From assembly GCF_900111145.1 (NCBI RefSeq), contig NZ_FOIR01000001.1:1619501-1683500 (forward strand): a DNA stretch of 64,000 bases. The letters run 5' to 3'. A program made the translations under genes and the position numbers. Source of the stretch: Roseivirga pacifica. GTDB lineage: Bacteria; Bacteroidota; Bacteroidia; Cytophagales; Cyclobacteriaceae. Below, piece by piece: positions 26,013 to 34,232 of this stretch. The notes below the pieces were generated by a model. It saw only the letters and a program-made list of their open reading frames with translations. It did not search any database and was not told where the DNA came from. Position 1 is the stretch's first letter. Each line of letters opens with the position of its first letter.

Positions 26013-26981
26013 ATGAGCGCTGAAGAGATAATCGAAAAATTTAAAAAGTCTTTTCAAACACCAAGTAGAAAAGACGAAAGACTTAAGGTGGTATTGATAT
26101 GCGTTGTCATATCTACCACCTTTTGGTTTTTTAGTGCGCTGAACAAAGACAACTACGTTTCTCAAATCAGCTTTCCTATTTCCATAAGCTACGATAAAGA
26201 AGCTTATATAGCCACCAAACCATTGCCTGAAAGGCTAACGCTAGAAGTATCTGGCGGAGGCTGGGACCTTATGACTAGAAGCTTCGGCTTTAATATGGAA
26301 ACGCTTGATGTTTATGTGGAGAGGCCTGATTCGCGCCCGTTTGTATTGGTGAGTTCTCTACGGTCTGAAATTGCTGCCAATCTTGAGCCGGTTGTAATCA
26401 ATTACATCCCAAACGATTCTATTAAGTTTGATATTCAGCGTAAAGTTGAAAAGACAGTGCCTGTGGCGGTAGACGAAAGTCAAATCCGGCTAGATAACAA
26501 CTATAGAATATTGGAAGGCATAAGAGTTCGACCCGACAGCGTTTTACTCACCGGACCAGAAGAGACTTTGGCCTCGATAGAAGAGATATTGGTTACTCCC
26601 AATGTAAGGGGTGTAGATGCCGATTATTCGGGTACTATAACGCTCGAGAATTTGCCCGAGTTTGTTTCAGCAAATACTAAAGAAATTGGCCTTAGCTTTC
26701 CGGTGGTTAGGTATCTCAAAATCACAGAAAGCTTTCCTGTACAAAAGAAAAACTTTCCAATTGATGCCATAGATTTTGAGCCCAAAAGGCTAGATGTAAC
26801 TTACGCTATAAGTGAATTAGAGTTTGATGCAACCGACTCCACAGAGCTAGAGCTAACGGTTGACTTCAATAACTTCGATCCGGCAGACTCTACCATTTAC
26901 ATTGAGGTGGAAAAGCGTAATCCTAAGATCGACAATGTGACTTTTACCCCTTTGCGTGTAAAACTTATTAAAAATGACTAA
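26013..26981 (+). CDS. YbbR-like domain protein
   Basis: A 322-residue protein with one N-terminal TM (about 25-43, VVLICVVISTTFWFF) and an extracytoplasmic part made of repeated YbbR-like beta units (for example KTVPVAVDESQIRLDNNY and RVRPDSVLLTGPEETLASI). In other bacteria YbbR (CdaR) proteins regulate the c-di-AMP cyclase CdaA, but no cyclase gene is nearby, so that role is only a possibility. It overlaps coaE by 8 nt. Confidence 0.82.
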   Translation: MSAEEIIEKFKKSFQTPSRKDERLKVVLICVVISTTFWFFSALNKDNYVSQISFPISISYDKEAYIATKPLPERLTLEVSGGGWDLMTRSFGFNMETLDVYVERPDSRPFVLVSSLRSEIAANLEPVVINYIPNDSIKFDIQRKVEKTVPVAVDESQIRLDNNYRILEGIRVRPDSVLLTGPEETLASIEEILVTPNVRGVDADYSGTITLENLPEFVSANTKEIGLSFPVVRYLKITESFPVQKKNFPIDAIDFEPKRLDVTYAISELEFDATDSTELELTVDFNNFDPADSTIYIEVEKRNPKIDNVTFTPLRVKLIKND

Positions 26982-27582
26982 GCCCTTGCTGATAGGACTA
27001 ACCGGAGGGATTGGCTCTGGAAAGTCAACGATTGCCCGTGTATTTCAGTCCCTGGGTATTCCTATTTACTATGCAGATGATAGGGGCAAAGCCCTTTTAA
27101 CTGAAGATGAACAGTTAAGAAAAGAAGTGACTGCGACTTTTGGAGAAAGCAGTTACAATGGAGATGGTTCTTTAAACCGTCAATACTTGGCCGAGAAGGT
27201 ATTTAGCAACAATGATGAGTTGGCAAAGCTGAATGGTTTGGTACACCCTGCCGTGGTGCGCGATTTTGAAACATGGGCAAAGTTAAATTGCAGCGCACCA
27301 TATTTAATAAAGGAAGCTGCCATCCTCTTTGAACATGGCGGTTATAAGGCAATGGATAAGAATATTGCAGTAATGGCTGAGAAAGAGCTTAGAAAGCGAA
27401 GAGTGTTGCTACGTGACCCTCAAAGAAGCGCTGCTCAGGTAGATGATATTTTGGCTAAACAAACGAGTGATAATCAGAGAAGAAAACTCGCTGACTTTTT
27501 GATTGATAATAATGATTCGCAGATGGTTATTCCACAGGTAATGGAGATACACCAGGCACTTTTGAGCTTAACTAGCCACTGA
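26974..27582 (+). CDS. coaE: Dephospho-CoA kinase
   Basis: A 202-residue P-loop kinase that phosphorylates the 3'-hydroxyl of dephospho-CoA, the last step of CoA synthesis. The P-loop is GGIGSGKS (11-18); the lid and substrate segments YYADDRGKALL, LNGLVHPAVV and IKEAAILFEHGG are family markers. It ends the operon and overlaps by 15 nt the 3' end of a convergent small gene. Confidence 0.95.
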   Translation: MTKPLLIGLTGGIGSGKSTIARVFQSLGIPIYYADDRGKALLTEDEQLRKEVTATFGESSYNGDGSLNRQYLAEKVFSNNDELAKLNGLVHPAVVRDFETWAKLNCSAPYLIKEAAILFEHGGYKAMDKNIAVMAEKELRKRRVLLRDPQRSAAQVDDILAKQTSDNQRRKLADFLIDNNDSQMVIPQVMEIHQALLSLTSH

Positions 27583-27828
27583 ACTGATCCTAATCTGATC
27601 GGCATAAAACTTCATTCTGCTGTGGGTGTAATCTAAGGGAGCAATTCTTTCAATTTTGTCTTCCTTATGGTTATAAAAAACCTCAATGTATTCCCCATTC
27701 AGCAGGTAAAGGTTCACTTTGTAACCATAATAGCGAATAGCAACCATAAACGAGCCTTCTAAGTAAAGCGTGCGTGCCTGCTCTACTATAGGTTGGTCGA
27801 AAAAATCAGTTCCATTTCGCTTATTCAT
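27568..27828 (-). CDS. Conserved small protein of unknown function
   Basis: An unrecognised 86-residue protein, largely beta-strand by appearance (FMVAIRYYGYKVNLYLLNGEYIEVFYNHKEDKIERI), without signal or TM. The open frame runs to within 28 nt of the next minus-strand gene, and its tail overlaps coaE tail to tail. Similar short proteins occur at this position in Cytophagales as far as I recall, so I regard it as real, with no function assigned. Confidence 0.6.
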   Translation of the reverse strand: MNKRNGTDFFDQPIVEQARTLYLEGSFMVAIRYYGYKVNLYLLNGEYIEVFYNHKEDKIERIAPLDYTHSRMKFYADQIRISSVAS

Positions 27829-27855
27829 GGCGAAATATAACGATTCTGAAGCTTT

Positions 27856-28233
27856 TTAGTAATGCTGAGTGTGGTAAAAGTGGTGCTTATAAGGCGTTGG
27901 CATTTTGTAGACAAATATGTATTGCCCTTTCCCAATATAATTGTGTAATGGCGATTTGAAAACAAAATGATATTTGGTCAGTTTACTAATTGTTTTCACA
28001 GATTCATTAAAAGAATCTGTTCGCCAATATTTAAAGTGCTTGCACTGGTAATCGGCTCTTAATTGACCTTCCACCGCGAAGATTGATTCCGCATTGGTAA
28101 CGCCAATGCGCCAAATAAACCGATGATCTTGAAACATGGAGTTAGAATCGATCCAAGCCTTGATTTTATCAAGCACTTTGTCTTGAGAAAGATTGTAGTT
28201 AAGTATGCTAGAGGACAGTTGAGTTGTCTTCAT
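27856..28233 (-). CDS. Hypothetical protein
   Basis: A 125-residue cytosolic protein I do not recognise. It is rich in aromatic residues and has a Tyr/His-rich C-terminal end (PYKHHFYHTQHY) that could bind metal. The body suggests a small alpha/beta fold. It is followed 27 nt later by the 86-residue gene on the same strand, so the two may be cotranscribed. The upstream gap 28234-28460 contains only a small ATACCA/TGGTAT inverted repeat near 28388. Confidence 0.55.
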   Translation of the reverse strand: MKTTQLSSSILNYNLSQDKVLDKIKAWIDSNSMFQDHRFIWRIGVTNAESIFAVEGQLRADYQCKHFKYWRTDSFNESVKTISKLTKYHFVFKSPLHNYIGKGQYIFVYKMPTPYKHHFYHTQHY

Positions 28234-28460
28234 AAAATTTGTAGGGGGCTCTGAGTAAATCGAGTTTTACATAAACGCTAAGTTATTTAGCTTGATTCTA
28301 ATAAAAGGCTTAACATTCATAAAATCAAGCAAATACGATTCTGATTTTAGAATATTTGTATGTACGGTATAAGTTGCTACATGTAAAATACCAAGGGCGT
28401 GGTATTGGGCACTTGGGCTATTCTAGATAATATTACATATCGATTGTTCACGTAGGTGCT

Positions 28461-29216
28461 ATGGATTCCAGATTACTTAATTCAAAACAGGTAAAAGATA
28501 TCTTTAAGGGAAAAGACTTAGAGTTTAGAATTGTGCCTTATGAGTTTAAGGTTGGAGCAACTGTTTCGCTAAAGGACCAGCACGTACCCAAGCCTTTGAC
28601 TTTTGAGAATTGCTATTTCAAAGAGCTCATTTTTGATGGCACAAGGGCTTCGGCAAACCTTCGTTTTGTGAATTGTCGCATCGACCGCTTCTCATTGATT
28701 AACTCTCAGCTCCACAGTGTTGAATTTGAACATTGCCGACTAGGTGAGTTGGAAGTTGCCGGTTCGCAAGAATTTTATGAATTCAGGCTGAATAGCAGTA
28801 AGTGCGACAGCCTGAAAGTTACAGACAACCCTATTTATAAGCGTATTCATATTGGCTGCGGCTCTTTTATTAAGAAAGGGGTTGTTGCCGGCAATGGAAG
28901 TATTGGTAAGAACTCATTTGAATCAGAAATCTTCTTCTGTCCTGAGTGTTTTAATGAAATGCTTATTACTGATAACTGCTCTGAGATTTTAGAGGTAGGT
29001 ACTTTTGGTGAGTATGCTAACCTAAGGATAGAGCGTAATAAGGCCAATATGGTTGTGTTTTCTAATTGCGACCCAAAGTACTCAGTAGTGAGTATTGAGC
29101 ACATAGAGCCATTTAAAAAAGAAAATAGCAGTATTGAAGTTGTTAATTCTGAGTTGTTGGATAACATTTTGAAACCAACAGACTTAAGTCAATACAAAGA
29201 AGTTAAAAAAATCTAG
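28461..29216 (+). CDS. Beta-solenoid-like protein of unknown function
   Basis: A 251-residue protein with no signal peptide. Much of it (about 45-215) consists of short alternating hydrophobic strands ending in N-C or C-x-F (LTFENCYFKEL, LRFVNCRIDRF, VEFEHCRLGEL), the look of a pentapeptide-like or other right-handed beta-solenoid with coils of 20-23 residues. Ten or so cysteines are unusually many; FFCPEC could bind metal. It has its own terminator. No function can be given. Confidence 0.6.
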   Translation: MDSRLLNSKQVKDIFKGKDLEFRIVPYEFKVGATVSLKDQHVPKPLTFENCYFKELIFDGTRASANLRFVNCRIDRFSLINSQLHSVEFEHCRLGELEVAGSQEFYEFRLNSSKCDSLKVTDNPIYKRIHIGCGSFIKKGVVAGNGSIGKNSFESEIFFCPECFNEMLITDNCSEILEVGTFGEYANLRIERNKANMVVFSNCDPKYSVVSIEHIEPFKKENSSIEVVNSELLDNILKPTDLSQYKEVKKI

Positions 29217-29263
29217 GGAGTTAGTAATAGATAGGTTGATTATCCCTAGTCATAGTTTAGGTG

Positions 29264-29299
29264 AAAAGCGCTCTTGGTTAGGGAGCGCTTTTATTTTTT
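29264..29299 (+). terminator. Terminator of solenoid-like gene
   Basis: Perfect 10-bp stem AAAAGCGCTC/GAGCGCTTTT followed by a T-rich run. Confidence 0.8.
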
Positions 29300-29313
29300 C
29301 GGCTAGGGCCAAT

Positions 29314-29344
29314 AAAAAAGCCAGTCACAAAAGTAACTGGCTTT
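29314..29344 (-). terminator. Terminator of tRNA-His
   Basis: On the minus strand the 9-bp stem AAAGCCAGT/ACTGGCTTT is followed by TTT, starting 4 nt past the tRNA 3' end. Confidence 0.8.
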
Positions 29345-29348
29345 AAAG

Positions 29349-29423
29349 GGTGGAAGACCGGACTCGAACCGGCGACCTCCTGAACCACAATCAGGCATTC
29401 TAACCAACTGAACTACAACCACC
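29349..29423 (-). tRNA. tRNA-His (anticodon GTG)
   Basis: The minus strand folds as a tRNA: anticodon stem CCTGA/TCAGG around TTGTGGT gives anticodon GTG (His). T arm GCCGG-TTCGAGT-CCGGT and D arm GTTCAGTTGGTTAGAAT are normal. The extra 5' G (G-1) and discriminator C73 that define tRNA-His are present. CCA is not encoded. In the acceptor stem, positions 5-68 and 6-67 appear to be U-U mismatches. Promoter and terminator flank it, so it is a single-gene transcript. Confidence 0.96.
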
Positions 29424-29505
29424 GTGTTTATGATTTCAAAGCTTTGCAGCCTTGGTAGCCCTAGCTGAGCCAATCATAACCAAACGCCTTTCGTGTTTGG
29501 GTCTG

Positions 29506-29536
29506 CAAAGGTAAGTCAAAGCAATGAAATTGCAAA
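29506..29536 (-). promoter_or_regulatory. Promoter of tRNA-His
   Basis: A near-ideal Bacteroidota promoter on the minus strand: -33 TTTG (29536-29533), 19-nt spacer, -7 TACCTTTG (29513-29506). Confidence 0.7.
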
Positions 29537-29553
29537 TAGACTTTTTTAGATTT

Positions 29554-30891
29554 TTATCTATCGAAGGCAAGTCTTTGTCCCGAGCCAACTTCATTGAGTT
29601 TGCCATTGCTATAGGCCAGTTGCCCGGAAACTATAGTGTGCATTACTTTCGACTTAAACTGATGGCCTTCGAATGGTGACCATTTGCATTTGTAAAGCAG
29701 GTTTTCTTTAGTCACCTGCCACGGACTGTTGAGGTCTACAATGGCAATATCGGCATGGTAACCTTCTTTCAGATATCCCCTTCTGTCAATTTCGAATAAG
29801 TCGGCTACGGCATGAGCGCTTTTCTCTACAATTTTTTCTAGGGTAAACTTTCCTTGGTGGTAAAGGTCTAGCAACGCAACTAGTGAATGCTGCACTAATG
29901 GCCCACCCGATGGTGCTTTGAAATAGTTGTTTTGCTTTTCTTCTAAAGTGTGCGGTGCATGGTCGGTAGCAATAACGTCAATGGCATTGCTGTTTACCCC
30001 TGCAATAATCCCATCGCGGTCGTTGGCAGTTTTAACAGCTGGGTTCCATTTAATCAAAGTGCCTTTTTCAGCATAATCAGCATCGGAGAACCACATGTGG
30101 TGGATACAGGCTTCCGAAGTGATTTTCTTCTCTTTTAATGGAATATCTGTATCGAATAGGCCAACCTCTTTGGCTGTTGAAATGTGTAAAATATGCAATC
30201 TGGCTCCAGCTTTTCTAGCCAAATTCACTGCAAAGGATGATGACGCAAAACAGGCTTCTTCGCTGCGGATGATTGGATGCTGACCAATTGGTACGTTTTC
30301 TCCAAATTGCTCTCTGGCGGCAGCCGTGTTGCGCTGAATCACTTCTTCAGACTCGCAATGTGTAGCAATGAGCGTAGGAGAGTTGGCGAAAATACCTTCA
30401 AGTGTCTTTTGGTTGTCTACCAACATGTTTCCGGTAGATGAGCCCATGAAAACCTTTACACCACAAACATCTTTAGGGTTTGTTTTCAACACTTCATCCA
30501 GGTTGTCGTTTGAGGCTCCCATAAAAAAGCTGTAGTTAGCCAAGCTTGCTTGTGCTGCTCTATCGTACTTTTCTTGGAGTAATTCTTGGGTTAAAGTATT
30601 CGGAACAGTGTTGGGCATTTCCATAAACGAGGTGACACCACCTGCCACAGCCGCTCTAGATTCAGTATAGAGCTCTGCCTTGTGGGTTAAGCCTGGCTCA
30701 CGAAAATGAACTTGGTCATCGATAAGTCCCGGCACAATGTGAAGCCCCGTGGCATCAATTACTTGATCGGCCGTTTTGTGCTGAAGATCTTTGCCAATGG
30801 CCTCAATTAGGCCGTCTTTCACAAAAATATCAGCTTCAAAAATGCGGTTTTCATTAACTACAGTTCCATTTAGAATAAGTATCGATGCCAT
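29554..30891 (-). CDS. pyrC: Dihydroorotase
   Basis: A 445-residue amidohydrolase that closes carbamoyl-aspartate to dihydroorotate in pyrimidine synthesis. Metal-site motifs are DDQVHFREPG (58-67), VKVFMGSSTG with the carbamylated Lys, THCESE, LHILHIS and ATDHAPHT. The first His of the usual HxH pair is Gln (Q60-V-H62), which I believe is usual in Bacteroidota type I enzymes. Allantoinase and hydantoinase are alternatives, but the REPGLTHK segment supports dihydroorotase. It is divergent from the DEAD-box helicase. Confidence 0.9.
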   Translation of the reverse strand: MASILILNGTVVNENRIFEADIFVKDGLIEAIGKDLQHKTADQVIDATGLHIVPGLIDDQVHFREPGLTHKAELYTESRAAVAGGVTSFMEMPNTVPNTLTQELLQEKYDRAAQASLANYSFFMGASNDNLDEVLKTNPKDVCGVKVFMGSSTGNMLVDNQKTLEGIFANSPTLIATHCESEEVIQRNTAAAREQFGENVPIGQHPIIRSEEACFASSSFAVNLARKAGARLHILHISTAKEVGLFDTDIPLKEKKITSEACIHHMWFSDADYAEKGTLIKWNPAVKTANDRDGIIAGVNSNAIDVIATDHAPHTLEEKQNNYFKAPSGGPLVQHSLVALLDLYHQGKFTLEKIVEKSAHAVADLFEIDRRGYLKEGYHADIAIVDLNSPWQVTKENLLYKCKWSPFEGHQFKSKVMHTIVSGQLAYSNGKLNEVGSGQRLAFDR

Positions 30892-30956
30892 AAGGATTTT
30901 GTTTTATTTGCCGTTTGACGTAATTGCATTGTAAAACAAACCAGATTAAACCGAAA

Positions 30957-32270
30957 ATGGCAGTAGAAGTGAAAAAATTTGAAGACTTGAAGCTGAATCG
31001 TCAAGTATTGAATGCCATTGAGGAACTCGGGTTTGAGGAGCCAACAGAGATTCAGCAAAAGGCCATACCGCTTGCTAGGGCCGGGCACGATGTGTTAGGA
31101 ATTGCCCAAACGGGTACAGGTAAAACCTTAGCCTTTGTTACGCCCATCGTTATGAAACTAAAGTATGCGCAGGGAACTCATCCACGCGCATTGATTTTAG
31201 CCCCTACCAGAGAACTGGTAATTCAGATCCATGAGCATTTTAAGGCGCTGGCCAAGTATACCGACTTACGTGTTTTGGCTACTTACGGAGGGCTTGGCCC
31301 TAAGCAACAATTGGCAGCGCTGGAAGAAGGCGTTGATGCGATTGTGAGTACCCCCGGTCGATTTCTAGACCTTTATGCCAAGGGAGGAATTTTCACGAGG
31401 GAAATTAAAACGATGGTGCTAGATGAAGCCGACAAGATGATGGACATGGGCTTTATGCCGCAGATTCGGAACATTCTGGAAATTGTGCCCGTAAAGCGCC
31501 AAAACTTACTGTTTTCTGCCACCATGCCCGAAAAAGTGATTCGCCTTACCGAGGAGTTTTTGGAGTTTCCGGAAAAGGTAGAAGTAGCACCGCAAGCTAC
31601 GGTAATCGAAACGATTGAGCAATGGCTTTACGAAGTTCCCAACTTTAGAACAAAGCTTAACTTACTGAGCAATTTGCTTAAGGATGAATCCTTAACAAGG
31701 GTGATCATATTTGTGAAGACAAAGACAAATGCCGACCAGATTGCAAAGTTTTTAGACCGAAAGCATGAAGGTGGTGTTCGTGTAATTCATGCCAATAAGG
31801 GGCAGAATACACGAATAAACGCCATGAATGAGTTTAAGGAGGGCGATGTGCGCATGCTGGTTTCTACCGATGTAACGGCACGCGGAATGGACGTAAGCAT
31901 GGTTTCGCACGTGATCAATTTTGATGTTCCGTTGATTTACGAAGATTACGTGCACCGCATTGGTAGAACGGGAAGGGCGAAGAACGAAGGGGTGGCGATT
32001 ACATTTGCCAATGAGCTGGAGATGCATCATGTACCGAAAATTGAGGCCATGATTCAGCAAGAAATTCCAAGGTTGAGTATTCCTGATAATGTTCAGGTGG
32101 AGAAGACTCCTTTTAATGAAAAGCAGGAAATTGACCGCGCAATTGATCAGTTAAAGCGAAAGGCTAACCCTGACTTTAAGGGGGCTTTCCATGAGAAAAA
32201 AAGGAAGTTCCCTTCGAACAATAAGAAAAAGCCAAGCAACAAGGGTAACCGTAAAAGAAGGAGAAGGTAG
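30957..32270 (+). CDS. DEAD-box ATP-dependent RNA helicase
   Basis: A 437-residue DEAD-box protein (RhlE/SrmB-like). From N to C: Q-motif region (KFEDLKLNRQVLNAIEELGFEEPT split around F), Walker A AQTGTGKT, PTRELV, VLDEADKMMDMG, SAT, ARGMD and HRIGRTGRA. The tail after about residue 400 is very basic (KKKPSNKGNRKRRRR), typical of RNA-binding tails. It likely remodels rRNA or mRNA. ATG 30957 (MAVEVKKFEDL) is chosen; an upstream in-frame ATG at 30924 would add residues unlike the family. Confidence 0.93.
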   Translation: MAVEVKKFEDLKLNRQVLNAIEELGFEEPTEIQQKAIPLARAGHDVLGIAQTGTGKTLAFVTPIVMKLKYAQGTHPRALILAPTRELVIQIHEHFKALAKYTDLRVLATYGGLGPKQQLAALEEGVDAIVSTPGRFLDLYAKGGIFTREIKTMVLDEADKMMDMGFMPQIRNILEIVPVKRQNLLFSATMPEKVIRLTEEFLEFPEKVEVAPQATVIETIEQWLYEVPNFRTKLNLLSNLLKDESLTRVIIFVKTKTNADQIAKFLDRKHEGGVRVIHANKGQNTRINAMNEFKEGDVRMLVSTDVTARGMDVSMVSHVINFDVPLIYEDYVHRIGRTGRAKNEGVAITFANELEMHHVPKIEAMIQQEIPRLSIPDNVQVEKTPFNEKQEIDRAIDQLKRKANPDFKGAFHEKKRKFPSNNKKKPSNKGNRKRRRR

Positions 32271-32330
32271 CTTGCTGTTTCACTTTTGAGTTGCTTTGAC
32301 TAAATTAGTAAGGTCAAAAAACTCAAAATT

Positions 32331-33197
32331 ATGAAACTCAAATCAACACTGGTTATGCTGATGTTCAGCATAATTTCATTTACCGCAGCAGCCCAAGACT
32401 CGGGCAATTTTAAACTAGACGAAGTATATAACATGAGTAGCAACGGAACGCTGCATTTGCGTTCGGAGGATGCCGATGTAAAAATAACCGGTACCGATCG
32501 CTCCGATGTGCATGTTTACATAGAGCGGAATGAAGAGGTGAAGGGAATGAGCTCTGCCCGCGGCCGCTTTGACGTGGACGTGGAAGAGCGAGATGGGGAT
32601 CTTTTTATTCGTGAAAGAAAGCCGAATGCTCGTTTTACCATGGGCTATTACCGCCTTGACTATGAGATTACCATTGAGATGCCTAAAACTGGTTCGCTCA
32701 GGATTCAGGGTGAGGATGATGATTACATAATCAAATCAGTGAATGGTACGATTTCAATTGAAACGGAAGACGGCAATGTGGACTTGGTTGAGTGCATGGG
32801 CGATGACTTCGAAATAGAATTGGAAGATGGTGATTTACGAATGGATGGCGGCAATGGATCGTTATACGTAAACGTGGAAGATGGCGATGCCGATATCCGT
32901 AACGGAAACTTCAAAGACATAGAAATTCGCTCTGAAGATGGTGATGTGCTTATAGAAACCTCGCTTTCAAACGCAGGCAAGTACGATTTTTCTGGAGATG
33001 ATGCCAGCTTTGAGCTGGTGGTGCTAAGTGGCGGTGGCGATTTTGATATTTCGAAAGACGATGGGCGAGTAACGGCCTCAAGTGCTTTCGATCTAATTCA
33101 TGAGTCAGACTATAGAGTAGAATATAAGCTCCCTTCGGGAGAAGCAGACGTAAGAATTCGCACTAATGACGGTCGGGTTCGTTTGTCGAAAAAGTAA
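32331..33197 (+). CDS. DUF4097 exported beta-solenoid protein
   Basis: A 288-residue protein with a signal peptide (about 1-22, ending AAAQ). The rest is a series of short repeats such as SIETEDGNVDLVEC, EIELEDGDLRMDGG, YVNVEDGDADIRNG and EIRSEDGDVLIET. This is the DUF4097/putative adhesin pattern, predicted right-handed beta-helix. The Asp/Glu-Asp-Gly turns make it very acidic. It is probably periplasmic or on the surface; function unknown. A terminator follows. Confidence 0.82.
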   Translation: MKLKSTLVMLMFSIISFTAAAQDSGNFKLDEVYNMSSNGTLHLRSEDADVKITGTDRSDVHVYIERNEEVKGMSSARGRFDVDVEERDGDLFIRERKPNARFTMGYYRLDYEITIEMPKTGSLRIQGEDDDYIIKSVNGTISIETEDGNVDLVECMGDDFEIELEDGDLRMDGGNGSLYVNVEDGDADIRNGNFKDIEIRSEDGDVLIETSLSNAGKYDFSGDDASFELVVLSGGGDFDISKDDGRVTASSAFDLIHESDYRVEYKLPSGEADVRIRTNDGRVRLSKK

Positions 33198-33204
33198 TTC
33201 ATTA

Positions 33205-33238
33205 ACCCCTCCTGAGTGGGAGGGGATTGCTTTTTTTA
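33205..33238 (+). terminator. Terminator of DUF4097 gene
   Basis: Stem CCCCTCC/GGAGGGG with 6-nt loop, then ATTGC and seven T. Confidence 0.75.
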
Positions 33239-33244
33239 AGAAAT

Positions 33245-34159
33245 CTACTTTCTTTCAATTTCTTGCGTATCGGGATTGTATTGCCATTTGTTGGCTTTGG
33301 CGCCCCCAAGCCAGTAGTTTCTGTCAATCAATGATTCGATGGTGGCTTTGTCTAAACTTGGTTTCAGTTCAAGCGTCTCAAAGTTGGTGAAGAGTGGCTT
33401 GATGCGCTCAAGTATTTCGAAATACTGAAGGTCTCCAAAGCCGTGGGTAGTTTGCCATCTAAGCATTTTGCCTACTAGTTCTCTGTCCGTTTTTACTCCT
33501 TCTTTTATAAACTCAAGCATCTTTTCTTCAATTTCGGATAGCCCAGTTTCGATTGAGGGAAAACGCTTCCAATGTGCCTCGAAGGCTGCGGCTAAGTAAG
33601 GCAATTCGTGGAAAGGCATGATCATGTAAGTGTACAAATCGTCTGCCTCGGTTGAGGTATAAGTGCTGTATGCCCCTTGTGCATATTCAAACTCACGAGT
33701 ACCTAATTTTAAACGCGTATTGTATAGCTGAGTATATATGTCTGCAGGTAGCTCGCCTAGGCCCATCAGTTTATCGTATCCCTCAATGTGGCCCGTGCAA
33801 ACAAGGGAAAGCTCAGTGCCAGGTTCAACCTTTTCACCCAAATATGACATAAGGGCGAGCATATTGATTTGGCAGAATAGGTCATATTCAAACCACAATA
33901 CTACCTGTTTGTATGTTCCTATTTTCGATACAAATGCTTTGAATGGGTCTATTACATCGGTTTGGAATTTGCCTGGCTCAATTTCGAAAGAGCTTGTCAT
34001 ATAAGCCTCCCTATCTGCCCAGAATTGATCGCTGCCAAATGGAGCGTTTACAGGTCCTTGGCTCAATACGTCTCTCCAAACCAAGATTTCTCCTTCAAGG
34101 CCTGATTTGTTGAAAATTGCCAGTGTACTGTCACCGTTTAAAATGTGTATGGTTTTCAT
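33245..34159 (-). CDS. DUF1835 domain-containing protein
   Basis: A 304-residue cytosolic protein. The N-terminus MKTIHILNGDSTLAIF...GEILVWRDVLSQGPV is the DUF1835 signature, and the C-terminal half resembles DUF3658. The family is widespread but of unknown function; the N-terminal fold recalls a nucleotide-binding alpha/beta domain (inference). Single gene between two terminators. Confidence 0.85.
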   Translation of the reverse strand: MKTIHILNGDSTLAIFNKSGLEGEILVWRDVLSQGPVNAPFGSDQFWADREAYMTSSFEIEPGKFQTDVIDPFKAFVSKIGTYKQVVLWFEYDLFCQINMLALMSYLGEKVEPGTELSLVCTGHIEGYDKLMGLGELPADIYTQLYNTRLKLGTREFEYAQGAYSTYTSTEADDLYTYMIMPFHELPYLAAAFEAHWKRFPSIETGLSEIEEKMLEFIKEGVKTDRELVGKMLRWQTTHGFGDLQYFEILERIKPLFTNFETLELKPSLDKATIESLIDRNYWLGGAKANKWQYNPDTQEIERK

Positions 34160-34182
34160 ATAATTCTATCTTTTTTGGGCAT

Positions 34183-34210
34183 AAAAAAAGCTACCGGTGA
34201 AGGTAGCTTT
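34183..34210 (-). terminator. Terminator of M28 peptidase gene
   Basis: On the minus strand the 9-bp stem AAAGCTACC/GGTAGCTTT runs into TTTT, 23 nt past the peptidase stop. Confidence 0.75.
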
Positions 34211-34232
34211 CTGTATTGAACTGTACAATCTT

